Assembly (NCBI RefSeq): GCF_004683865.2
Contig: NZ_CP038439.1
Location: 846,501 to 910,500 of the forward strand
Reading direction: 5' to 3'
Origin: Paracoccus liaowanqingii
GTDB lineage: Bacteria; Pseudomonadota; Alphaproteobacteria; Rhodobacterales; Rhodobacteraceae
Length of the DNA: 64,000 nt
The notes under the pieces are model-generated. The model made no database searches. It was not told where the DNA came from and saw only the letters and a list, made by a program, of their open reading frames with translations. How positions within the stretch are numbered: the stretch's first letter is position 1; each line of letters begins with the position of its first letter. The translations under genes were made by a program, and so were the position numbers. Positions 37,117 through 45,006 of the stretch are shown here, in pieces.

Positions 37117-38468
37117 GCGCGGGGCGGATCGTGCTGGTCGACGACGAGGCCGACATGCGCCTGTCGACCGCGCAGGGGCTGGATCTGGAGGGGTTCGAGG
37201 TCGACGACATGGCGGATGCCCAGTCCGCGCTGGAACGGGTGGGCTTCGGCTTCGACGGGATCGTCGTGACCGACATCCGGATGCCCGGCATGGACGGCAT
37301 GACCCTGATGAGCCGCATCCACGAGATCGACGCCGACATCCCGGTGATCCTGGTGACCGGGCATGGCGACATCCAGCTGGCGGTGCGCGCCATGCGGCAG
37401 GGCGCCTATGACTTCGTCGAAAAGCCCTTCGACGGGCAGCAGCTGGCCGAGATCGCCGCCCGCGCGATGGAGTATCGCCGGATCGTGCTGGAAAACCGCG
37501 TGCTGCGGGCGGCGGCGGGGCAGGCCGACGATCTGGAGACGCGGCTGGTCGGGCGGTCGAACGTGATGATCGACCTGCGCCGCCGTCTGCGCACCATCGG
37601 CCCGACCGAAGCCGACGTGCTGATCGTGGGCGAGACCGGCACCGGCAAGGAGATCGTGGCCCGCGCGCTGCACGACCTGTCGCCCCGCGCGCGCCGTCCC
37701 TTCGTCGCCATCGACTGCGCGGCCCTGCCCGCCGCCCTGATCGAATCGGAACTGTTCGGCCACGAGGCGGGCGCCTTTCCCGGCGCGCTGCGCCCCCGCT
37801 ATGGCAAGTTCGAACATGCCCGCGGCGGCACCATCCTTCTGGACGAGATCGGGTCCATGCCCTGGGACGTGCAGGGCAAGCTCTTGCGCGTGGTGCAGGA
37901 CCGGGTGATCTCGCCGCTCGGGTCGAACGAGGACCGGGTGCTGGACGTGCGGTTCCTCGCGACCTCGCGCCAGCCGCTGGAGGACGAGGTGGCGGCGGGC
38001 CGGTTCCGGGCCGACCTTCTCTATCGGCTGAACGTGGTGACGCTGACCGTGCCGCCCCTGTCGGCGCGGCGCGAGGACATCCAGCTGCTGTTCATCAAGC
38101 TGGTGCAGGAGGCCGCCGCCCGCCACCGCCGCGCCGCCGTGGCCATCCCCCCGCAGCTTCTGGCCGAAATCGTGGAGCGCGCATGGCCCGGAAATGTGCG
38201 CGAATTGCGCAACGCCGCCGACCGCCACGCGCTTGGCATCGCCCTGCAACCCGCCGAGGATCGCGGCCCCGACCAGATGCGCCTGGCCCACCGGGTCGCG
38301 GGGTTCGAGCGCGACGTGATCGTGGCGACGCTGGCCGCGCAGGGCGGGCGGCTGAAGCCCGTCTACGAACAGCTGGGCCTGTCGCGGAAGTCGCTCTATG
38401 AAAAGATGCAGAAATACCGGATCGACAAGTCGCTCTACAGCGATGCGGGGGACGAGGCCGACCCGTGA
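37113..38468 (+). CDS. dctD: Sigma-54-dependent response regulator
   Basis: This 451-aa NtrC-type activator has a receiver domain (phospho-acceptor Asp54, Lys104), an AAA+ domain with Walker A GETGTGKE (173-180) and Walker B LLDEI (242-246), and a Fis-type HTH at about 413-436 (QLGLSRKSLYEKMQKY). The sigma-54-contacting loop, GAFTGA in almost all family members, reads GAFPGA (220-225). Thr to Pro at this place normally impairs open-complex formation, so the protein may use sigma-54 poorly or act differently. It overlaps dctB by ATGA. Two operator-like sites begin at its stop codon. Confidence 0.92.
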   Translation: MSAGRIVLVDDEADMRLSTAQGLDLEGFEVDDMADAQSALERVGFGFDGIVVTDIRMPGMDGMTLMSRIHEIDADIPVILVTGHGDIQLAVRAMRQGAYDFVEKPFDGQQLAEIAARAMEYRRIVLENRVLRAAAGQADDLETRLVGRSNVMIDLRRRLRTIGPTEADVLIVGETGTGKEIVARALHDLSPRARRPFVAIDCAALPAALIESELFGHEAGAFPGALRPRYGKFEHARGGTILLDEIGSMPWDVQGKLLRVVQDRVISPLGSNEDRVLDVRFLATSRQPLEDEVAAGRFRADLLYRLNVVTLTVPPLSARREDIQLLFIKLVQEAAARHRRAAVAIPPQLLAEIVERAWPGNVRELRNAADRHALGIALQPAEDRGPDQMRLAHRVAGFERDVIVATLAAQGGRLKPVYEQLGLSRKSLYEKMQKYRIDKSLYSDAGDEADP

Positions 38469-38520
38469 TGGGCGGAAATCCACCCATCCCATTCCGCCGA
38501 TGTTACCGAATCCACCCATC
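38467..38520. promoter_or_regulatory. Paired 22-bp operator-like sites upstream of the TAXI gene
   Basis: Site 1 (38467-38488) is an imperfect palindrome, GATGGGCGGA-aa-TCCACCCATC, with 9 of 10 pairs matching. Site 2 (38499-38520) shares its first four and last twelve bases, including AATCCACCCATC. The sites are 32 bp apart, three helical turns, about 150 bp before the TAXI ATG. This is the geometry expected of tandem upstream activating sites for a dimeric activator such as DctD. A convincing sigma-54 -24/-12 promoter was not found downstream. Confidence 0.55.
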
Positions 38521-38666
38521 CGACCGCGGCCGACGCGTTTTTCCGGCGCGCGAGGTGCATGGCGGCATTGCGCGGCAAGCATGGCGGCGCCTAAGGACAA
38601 GGCACGCCATCCGGCAGCCCGGGGTCCCGGACCCTGCGGCGCCGGCTCAAATCTGGGAGGATTTCG

Positions 38667-39644
38667 ATGCGTTTCCTGACCGTCGCCACCGTCGCGGCCG
38701 CCACCGCCTTCACCCTGACCCCCGCCCTTGCGCAAGAGGACCGCGCCGACTGGCCGTCCAGCCTAACCATCGGCACCGCCAGCCAGGGCGGCACCTATTT
38801 CATCTACGGCACCGGCCTTGCCGGCCTGATCAACCAGAACCTGGGCGTGAACGCCTCGGCCGAGGTCACCGGCGGCCCGGTGCAGAACGCCACCCTGGTC
38901 GAGACCGGCGACCACCAGGTGGGCCTCGTCACCATGGGCCCCGCCTACGAGGCCTGGACCGGCAACAGCGAACTGGCGCCGGGCGTCGAGCATGCCGCGC
39001 TGCGCGCGCTGTTCCCGATGTACCAGACCCCGTTCGAGGCGGTCGCGCTGCAATCCTCGGGCATCGCGGACGTGACCGACATGGCCGGCAAGCGCGTCTC
39101 GGTCGGCCCGGCGGGCGGCACGGCGGCGACCTACTGGCCGCGCTTCTTCGAGACCCTGGGGATCGAGGCGACGATCAGCTATTCGGGCGCCAATGACGCG
39201 ACGGGCCAGGTCAAGGACGGCCTGATCGACGCTTTCGCCTTCGCGGCGGGCGTGCCGATCTCGGCCTTCGCGCAGATCGCGGCGGAAAACCCCGTCAACA
39301 TCTTCGGCTTCACCGAGGAACAGCGCGCCCAGATCCTGGAGGCGATGCCCGAAGTGGCGGCCTTCGAGGTGCCGGGCGGCATGTATCAGGGCTTCCCCGA
39401 GGGCCACGGCACCGTCGCCATGTGGAACTTTGCGGTCGCGCATCAGGACATGCCCGAAAGCCTCGCCTACGAGATCACCAAGATGGTGATGGAGAACAAC
39501 GAGGCGATGATGACCATCCACGCCACCTCGGCCGAGACCATCCCGGAGAACGCCGACAAGAACACCTTCCTGCCCTACCATCCCGGCGCCCTGCGCTATT
39601 TCGACGAGGCGGGCATCGAGATCCCCGCCGACCTGCGCGGCTGA
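38667..39644 (+). CDS. TAXI-family TRAP transporter solute-binding protein
   Basis: This 325-aa periplasmic protein has a signal peptide (about residues 1-22, ending TPALAQ) and the TAXI fold: TIGTASQGGTYFIYGTGLAGLINQ near the N-terminus, VGLVTMGPAYEAW, and GKRVSVGPAGGTAATYWPR. TAXI proteins bind small carboxylates such as glutamate or 2-oxoglutarate in characterised cases. A GGGAGGA ribosome site precedes the ATG. It lies downstream of dctBD and the paired operator sites and is followed by a hairpin and then the fused permease gene. Confidence 0.93.
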   Translation: MRFLTVATVAAATAFTLTPALAQEDRADWPSSLTIGTASQGGTYFIYGTGLAGLINQNLGVNASAEVTGGPVQNATLVETGDHQVGLVTMGPAYEAWTGNSELAPGVEHAALRALFPMYQTPFEAVALQSSGIADVTDMAGKRVSVGPAGGTAATYWPRFFETLGIEATISYSGANDATGQVKDGLIDAFAFAAGVPISAFAQIAAENPVNIFGFTEEQRAQILEAMPEVAAFEVPGGMYQGFPEGHGTVAMWNFAVAHQDMPESLAYEITKMVMENNEAMMTIHATSAETIPENADKNTFLPYHPGALRYFDEAGIEIPADLRG

Positions 39645-39654
39645 TCCGCGATCC

Positions 39655-39678
39655 CCGGGGGCCCCGCGCGGCCCCCGG
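39655..39678 (+). terminator. Intercistronic hairpin after the TAXI gene
   Basis: A perfect 9-bp stem CCGGGGGCC / GGCCCCCGG with a 6-nt loop, followed by ACCCCTTTTCC, lies 11 nt after the TAXI stop. It should partly terminate transcription before the permease gene. Confidence 0.6.
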
Positions 39679-39758
39679 ACCCCTTTTCCCTGTCCCCTCA
39701 CGGTCGACCCGGGCGCCTGTCCTTCGGCAGCGCCAGCCCCGCCGACGGAGAATTCCCC

Positions 39759-41936
39759 ATGTCTGTTGATGCTGCATCCGCGGCAGGCACCGGCCCCGTC
39801 CTGGCGCAAGGCGTCGACGACGAACCGATGGCCTCCAACCAGCGCGATCCCCGCGCCCGCACCGGGCTGCTGATCGCGGTCCTCTGCGCCGCCTACACCA
39901 TCTTTCACCTGGTGGTCATGGTCCTCTATCCGCTTGAAACCTGGGCTTATCGGATGATCCACCTCTGCGGGGGTCTGGTGATCGGCTTCCTGACCTATTC
40001 GGCGCTCAGCCAGACCAGCGATGCCCCGGCCGAGGAACGGCGCGGCCCGGCCGAGCTGGCGCTGCTGGGGGTGGCCGCGATCGGCATCGGCTACGGCTTC
40101 GTCATCATCGCCTATGCCTGGGGCGCCTGGTGGCTGGCGGGCGTGGCGCTGCCGCCGGCCTTCGGGTTCCGCACCTACGGCTTGCCTCTGGTCATCGGCA
40201 CGGTGGCCGCCATCGTCGCCGCCTGGCGCCATTCGTCGCGCGACCGGGCGCGGATCTATCCCGCCGACCTGCTCTTGTGCCTCTCGGCCATCGCGGTGCT
40301 GGGCTACATCCTGTTCGTGGTGGGCGCGCTCAGGATGCGGGCCGGCACGGGCATGGCGCAGCCGGGCGACCTGTGGGCCGCGCTGACCGGCATCCTGCTG
40401 ATCCTGGAGCTGACGCGCCGCCTGACGGGCCTGGCGCTGGTGGTGATCGTCGGCGTCTTCATCGCCTACAGCTTCCTCGGGCCGTGGCTGCCGGGCTTCC
40501 TGAACCATCGCGGCTACACCGCCACGCGGTTCTTCACCTACATCTTCACCGACCAGGGCGTGCTGGGCGATCCGATCGCGGTCAGCTCGACCTATATCAT
40601 CCTGTTCATCGTCTTCGCGGCCTTCCTGCAGGCGTCGAAGGTGGGCGACTATTTCGTCAACTTCGCCTTTGCCTGCGCCGGTCAGGCGCGGGGGGGACCT
40701 GCCAAGGTGGCGGTCTTTGCCTCGGGCCTGATGGGCATGATCAACGGCACCTCGGCGGGCAATGTCGTCTCCACCGGGTCGCTGACCATCCCGCTGATGA
40801 AGAAAGTGGGCTATTCGCCCAAATCCTCGGCCGCGATCGAGGCCACGGCATCGTCGGGCGGGCAGATCCTGCCGCCGATCATGGGCGCGGGCGCCTTCAT
40901 CATGGCCGAGGTGACGGGCATCCCCTATACCGACATCGTCGTGGCCGCGATCATCCCGGCGCTTCTGTACTTCGTGTCGGTCTATTTCATGGTCGACCTG
41001 CAAGCGCTCAAGCTGGACATGAAGGGCCTGCCCCGGTCCGAACTGCCCCGCTTTGGCGACCTGATCAAGCAGGTCTACCTGTTCCTGCCGATCATCATCC
41101 TGATCTACACCCTGTTCGCGGGCTATTCGGTGATCCGGGCGGGTGCGATGGGCATGGTCTCGGCGATGATGGTCAGCTGGCTGACGCCGCACCGCATGGG
41201 CCCCAAGCGCATCTTCCAGGCGCTGGAGATGGGCGCCAAGATGTCCATCCAGCTGGTCGCCGTCTGTGCGGCGGCGGGCATCATCGTGGGCGTCATCGCC
41301 CTGACCGGGGTGGGCGCGCGCTTCTCGTCGCTGCTGCTGACCATCGCGGACCAGAACCAGTACCTGGCGATGTTCTTCGCCATGTGCATCTCGATCATCC
41401 TCGGCATGGGCATGCCCACCACGGCGGCCTATGCGGTGGCGGCGGCGGTCGTGGCCCCGGGGCTGATCTCGCTCGGGGTGCCGGTGCTGGTCGCGCATTT
41501 CTTCGTCTTCTACTATGCGGTGATGTCGGCCATCACGCCGCCGGTGGCGCTGGCCGCCTATGCGGGGGCGGCTCTGTCGGGGTCGGACCCGATGAAGACC
41601 AGCGTCGAGGCCTTCAAGCTGGGCCTGGCCGCCTTCATCGTGCCCTTCATGTTCTTCGGCTCGCACGAGCTGCTGATGCAGGGCGAGACGGTGGACATCA
41701 TCCATGCCACCGCGACGGCGCTTCTGGGGATGTTCCTGCTGTCGGCGGGGGTCATCGGCTACTTCTTCGGCCATGCCGGGGTGGTGATGCGGATCGTGCT
41801 GATCGGCGCGGCGCTGTCGATGATCTCGGTGGGCTGGGTCAGCGACATCATCGGCCTGTCGGTCGCCGTGGGGCTGTTCTTGTGGCAGCGCAAGATGGTG
41901 ACGCCCGCCACCCTGTCGCGCGGTCAGGCAGACTAA
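39759..41936 (+). CDS. TRAP transporter fused permease (4TM/12TM)
   Basis: This 725-aa inner-membrane protein fuses the small and large TRAP permease subunits, as is standard for TAXI systems. The N-terminal part (about 30-220) has four to six helices; the DctM-like part contains GGPAKVAVFASGLMGMINGTSAGNVVSTGSLTIPLMKKVGY and ILPPIMGAGAFIMAE, then GMGMPTTAAYAVAAAVVAP. A GGAGAA site precedes the ATG. An IS5-family element begins 1 nt after its TAA, so the gene is intact but has lost its natural downstream context. Confidence 0.94.
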   Translation: MSVDAASAAGTGPVLAQGVDDEPMASNQRDPRARTGLLIAVLCAAYTIFHLVVMVLYPLETWAYRMIHLCGGLVIGFLTYSALSQTSDAPAEERRGPAELALLGVAAIGIGYGFVIIAYAWGAWWLAGVALPPAFGFRTYGLPLVIGTVAAIVAAWRHSSRDRARIYPADLLLCLSAIAVLGYILFVVGALRMRAGTGMAQPGDLWAALTGILLILELTRRLTGLALVVIVGVFIAYSFLGPWLPGFLNHRGYTATRFFTYIFTDQGVLGDPIAVSSTYIILFIVFAAFLQASKVGDYFVNFAFACAGQARGGPAKVAVFASGLMGMINGTSAGNVVSTGSLTIPLMKKVGYSPKSSAAIEATASSGGQILPPIMGAGAFIMAEVTGIPYTDIVVAAIIPALLYFVSVYFMVDLQALKLDMKGLPRSELPRFGDLIKQVYLFLPIIILIYTLFAGYSVIRAGAMGMVSAMMVSWLTPHRMGPKRIFQALEMGAKMSIQLVAVCAAAGIIVGVIALTGVGARFSSLLLTIADQNQYLAMFFAMCISIILGMGMPTTAAYAVAAAVVAPGLISLGVPVLVAHFFVFYYAVMSAITPPVALAAYAGAALSGSDPMKTSVEAFKLGLAAFIVPFMFFGSHELLMQGETVDIIHATATALLGMFLLSAGVIGYFFGHAGVVMRIVLIGAALSMISVGWVSDIIGLSVAVGLFLWQRKMVTPATLSRGQAD

Positions 41937-41937
41937 A

Positions 41938-43220
41938 GGGCACCTCGATTTTTGCGCTTTCCGGCCTCGAATAACAGGTTGGGCGGCTTGAGGCAGGGAT
42001 GATGTCACCCGTCGGCGTCCTTGCGTGCTGTGTGGTCTTCGGTGCTGCGCCTGCCACGCGCGGCGTTTCCTGCCTCTTGGCCTGATTGCCGTGCCCCGGG
42101 GTCAGGCCGGGCACGGGTTCAGGCGGCGCAGCTGACCAAGGCGCCGCATGTTGTAAGCCATGTTCTTCATCCCGATCTTGGCCTTTGCCCGCACCATGCC
42201 GATCGTGCGCACCAGCGTGCCGCCCATGTCGTTGGCTTGCGCGCCAAAGATATGCTCGACCCGCGCACGCACCGAGGATTTGGTCCGATTGCTCCCCTTA
42301 GCCTGTTCGGTCAACGGCTTGCCGCGCATGCCCTTGCGGTGGATGTGGCTCTTCAGCTTCAAGGCGCGCAGCCTGGCCTCCATCTCCTCGGACCGATAGG
42401 CGGGATCAGCCCAGACCCCCGCGCCGGTATTGCCCCGCATCAGCAGGTGGTCCACCGCCTGGCTATCGTGCAGGGCCGCATCGCTGACATGGTAACGCCG
42501 CACCAGCTTGTGCTTGCTGTCCATGTTCACATGGTTCTTGTAGCCGTAATGGGATTTCCCGTGCTTCTTGGTCCAACGCGCATCAACGTCCTTCTGTGAC
42601 CGCTTGGCGGGCTTGTCGGCCCAGTCTTCGGGCACCTCACCGTTCTTGATCGCCTTGTTTTCATCACGCGCATTATGGTTGCGCGGCACCGGGACAATAG
42701 AGGCATCGAGGATCTGCCCGCCCCGCGCGATGTAACCCTGTCGCGCCAGATAGCTGTCGAACTGCTTGAACAGCGTCTCCACCAGGCCTGCCTGCGCCAA
42801 CGCCTCGCGATAGAGCCAGACCGTCTTGGCATCGGGCACCCGGTCCTCGAGCTCCAGGCCCAGAAACCGTCCTGGCCGACAGACGGTCGCGCACCTGATA
42901 CTCGATCTGGTCGTCGGACAGGTTGTAAAGCGCGCCCAGCACCAGTGTCTTGAACATCAGCACGGCATCCATGGGTTTGCGCCCGGCACGTGACTTGCGC
43001 TCTGCATCCGGCTTGCGCCAGACACGCTCCAGCGTCGGGCGGAACTCATCCCACGGCACGACAACGTCGATCTCGACCAGTGGGTCCCTCTTGGCGTCCA
43101 GGCTCGCGTAGCGGTCCAAAAGATCAAAGAATCCCAACTGCGCCATCGTCAAAATCCAAGCCGCCGATCACCCTCACTCATACCGCAGCAAGACGGGTCA
43201 GGCAATTCTTCGAGGTGCCC
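41938..43220 (-). mobile_element. IS5-family insertion sequence, 1283 bp
   Basis: The element is bounded by perfect 11-bp inverted repeats GGGCACCTCGA (41938-41948) and TCGAGGTGCCC (43210-43220) and carries one transposase gene on the minus strand with a frameshift. The flanks are taaa on the left and ataa on the right, so a clean target duplication is not visible, though both contain TAA, the IS5-type target preference. It sits 1 nt after the stop codon of the TRAP permease gene and 30 bp before a strong terminator. No second copy is in the window. Confidence 0.88.
42102..43146 (-). pseudogene. IS5-family transposase, frameshifted
   Basis: The N-terminal part runs from ATG 43146 (MAQLGFFDLLDRYASLD) through RKPMDAVLMFKTLVLGALYNLSDDQIEYQVRDRLS and then shifts near 42880. 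The conserved continuation FLGLELEDRVPDAKTVWLYREAL is found one frame further and runs to the TGA at 42102, with the DDE residues in DASIVPVPRN, WADPAYRSEE and RARVEHIFG. A one-base insertion with local changes (ctgtcggccaggacggtttctg region) explains the shift. No slippery heptamer stands out, and this IS5 subgroup normally has a single frame, so inactivation is more likely than programmed shifting. Complete protein would be about 345 aa. Confidence 0.85.
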
Positions 43221-43250
43221 ATAAGGCCGCCGGTCACGGCTGACAATGCC

Positions 43251-43280
43251 AAAGGGCGGACCGCACGGTCCGCCCTTTTT
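43251..43280 (+). terminator. Strong rho-independent terminator, probably of the TRAP operon
   Basis: A perfect 13-bp stem AAAGGGCGGACCG / CGGTCCGCCCTTT with a 2-nt loop is followed by TT, giving five T. It stands 30 bp beyond the right end of the IS element. Since the TRAP permease gene ends directly before the IS, this is probably its original terminator, now moved about 1.3 kb away. Confidence 0.85.
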
Positions 43281-43327
43281 CGTGTCACGGCGCCCGGTCG
43301 ATGCCGGTCAGGTCAGGTCAGCTTACG

Positions 43328-43465
43328 TCAGGTCAGGGCCAGCAGCAGCGCAAGGCACGGCGCCATGCCGCTGGCGATGGCCACGGGCAGCCTGTGGTCG
43401 CTTTGCGCAGGTCGGGCGACGGCTTGGGTACGGCGAAGATAGGCTTCGGTATGGATGTCGAACAT
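43328..43465 (-). CDS. Small hypothetical protein, 45 aa
   Basis: A very good ribosome site (GGAGGAAAG) ends 1 nt before the ATG at 43465, close but usable. The product starts MFDIHTEAYLRRTQAVARP, is basic in the middle, and ends in a hydrophobic segment (VAIASGMAPCLALLLALT) that could be a membrane helix with a Cys. It lies between the TRAP-operon terminator and tRNA-Gln, on the same strand as the tRNA. The stop falls in a short tandem stretch of ggtca repeats (43306-43336). No family is recognised. Confidence 0.5.
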   Translation of the reverse strand: MFDIHTEAYLRRTQAVARPAQSDHRLPVAIASGMAPCLALLLALT

Positions 43466-43638
43466 TCTTTCCTCCGGTCCTCGGGCAGCTGGTCCGGCAG
43501 TGCGCCGCGCTGTCCAGACCCAAGCCGGGCCGCGATCCCGCAGTTCCGGGCATCGCCGATATGTCGCAGCAGGGCGACATATGCACCAATTGCCCCGAAA
43601 GAGCGATTGGCGTTCCGGATCAATGCTCTGGAAGAAAT

Positions 43639-43713
43639 TGGCTGGGGCGGTAGGATTCGAACCTACGGTACACGGTACCAAAAACCGATGCCTTACCACT
43701 TGGCCACGCCCCA
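43639..43713 (-). tRNA. tRNA-Gln (TTG)
   Basis: The 75-nt sequence, with encoded CCA, folds as a complete tRNA. The acceptor stem is TGGGGCG / CGCCCCA, the anticodon stem is CGGTT-type around the loop with anticodon TTG, and the T-loop is GTTCGAATC. It matches the usual bacterial glutamine tRNA sequence closely. Confidence 0.95.
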
Positions 43714-43806
43714 ACTGTGGGGGTGATTACCCAAGGGTGCAGACGGGTGCAAGGCGGAAAATGCAGAAATCTTGCCCTGGGCGGCGCGCTTCGCTATCCC
43801 GCCCCC

Positions 43807-44982
43807 ATGGAACATGCGGATCTTGTCATTCTGGGGGCCGGGGCGGCCGGGTTGTTCTGCGCGGGATCGGCCCTGGCGCAGGGGCGGCGTGTGCTGGTGC
43901 TGGACCATGCGCGGGTGCCGGCGGAAAAGATCCGGATCTCGGGCGGGGGGCGGTGCAACTTCACCAACCTCGCCACCGGGCCGGACCGCTTCCTGTCGGG
44001 CAACCCGCGCTTCGCGGCCAGCGCGCTGGCGCGCTATGCGCCGGGCGCCTTCGTCGATCTGGTCGACCGCGCCGGGATCACCTGGCACGAGAAGACGCAG
44101 GGCCAGCTGTTCTGCGACGGCAAGGCCACGCAGATCACCGACATGCTGCTGGACCGGATGCGCGGCGCCGAGCTGCGCCTTGGCACTGCAATCGAACGGG
44201 TGGACCGGCAGGCCGAGAGCTTCGTCATCAAGACCCCGGGCGGGGCGATCGCCGCGCCGCGGGTGGTGGTGGCCACCGGGGGCAAGTCGATCCCCAAGAT
44301 CGGGGCGACCGGGCTCGCCTATGACCTGGCCGCGCAATTCGGCCTGCGGATGGTCGAGACGCGCCCGGCGCTGGTGCCCCTGACCTTCGCCGAGCAGGAC
44401 CTGGCGCTGTGCCGTCCCTTGGCGGGCCTGTCGGTCGAGGCGCGGATCGCGCATGGCGGCGGCGGCTTCCACGACGCGCTGCTGTTCACGCATCGGGGCC
44501 TCAGCGGTCCGGCGATCCTGCAGATCTCCAGCTTCTGGCGGGCCGGAGAGGTGCTGACCATCGACCTGGCCCCCGGGCGCGACATCGCCGCCGACCTCAA
44601 GGCCGCGCGCGGCAGCCGCGGTAAGGCGCAGGTCGCCACCGTGCTGGCGCAGCTGCTGCCCGAGCGCCTGGCGCAGGCGGTGGTGGCCGAGGCGGGGCTG
44701 GCGCAGGCCCGGCTGGCCGACCAGCCCAATGCCCGGCTGGAGGCGCTTGGCGCGCGCGTGAACCGCTGGCAGGTGCGCCCCGTGGGGACCGAGGGCTATC
44801 GCACCGCCGAGGTGACCCTGGGCGGCGTGGACACGCGCGATCTGGACGCGAAGACGCTGCAGGCGCGCGAGGTGCCGGGGCTGTCCTTCATCGGCGAATG
44901 CGTGGATGTGACCGGCTGGCTGGGCGGCTACAATTTCCAATGGGCCTGGGCCTCGGCGGATGCCGCCGCCCGGGCGCCCTAG
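43807..44982 (+). CDS. FAD-dependent oxidoreductase of the HI0933/YhiN-like family
   Basis: This 391-aa flavoprotein has an N-terminal FAD-binding Rossmann motif (VILGAGAAGLFCAG), the family signature RISGGGRCNFTN, and the C-terminal FAD contact FIGECVDVTGWLGGYNFQWAWASG-like block. The family is widespread but its substrate is not established. The ATG at 43807 is chosen so that the Rossmann motif begins near residue 7. It stands alone between tRNA-Gln and the convergent mscS gene. Confidence 0.88.
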   Translation: MEHADLVILGAGAAGLFCAGSALAQGRRVLVLDHARVPAEKIRISGGGRCNFTNLATGPDRFLSGNPRFAASALARYAPGAFVDLVDRAGITWHEKTQGQLFCDGKATQITDMLLDRMRGAELRLGTAIERVDRQAESFVIKTPGGAIAAPRVVVATGGKSIPKIGATGLAYDLAAQFGLRMVETRPALVPLTFAEQDLALCRPLAGLSVEARIAHGGGGFHDALLFTHRGLSGPAILQISSFWRAGEVLTIDLAPGRDIAADLKAARGSRGKAQVATVLAQLLPERLAQAVVAEAGLAQARLADQPNARLEALGARVNRWQVRPVGTEGYRTAEVTLGGVDTRDLDAKTLQAREVPGLSFIGECVDVTGWLGGYNFQWAWASADAAARAP

Positions 44983-45006
44983 ACGCCGTGCCCTTGGCCC
45001 CGCGTT

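Noticed and set aside
38550..38580. Possible sigma-54 promoter tggcggcattgcgcgg
   Set aside because: The spacing between GG and GC is not the required 10 nt; no -24/-12 pair could be placed before the TAXI gene.
38763..42008. Open minus-strand frame of more than 1000 codons under the TAXI and TRAP genes
   Set aside because: It is a GC-bias shadow, rich in Arg, His and Gln with no domain, while the plus-strand genes are clear.
41934..43224. Target-site duplication of the IS element
   Set aside because: Flanks are taaa and ataa; only TAA is shared, so a duplication cannot be claimed.
43306..43336. Tandem ggtca repeats, considered as a CRISPR or satellite seed
   Set aside because: Only a few 5-bp units with an interruption; no spacers or cas genes.
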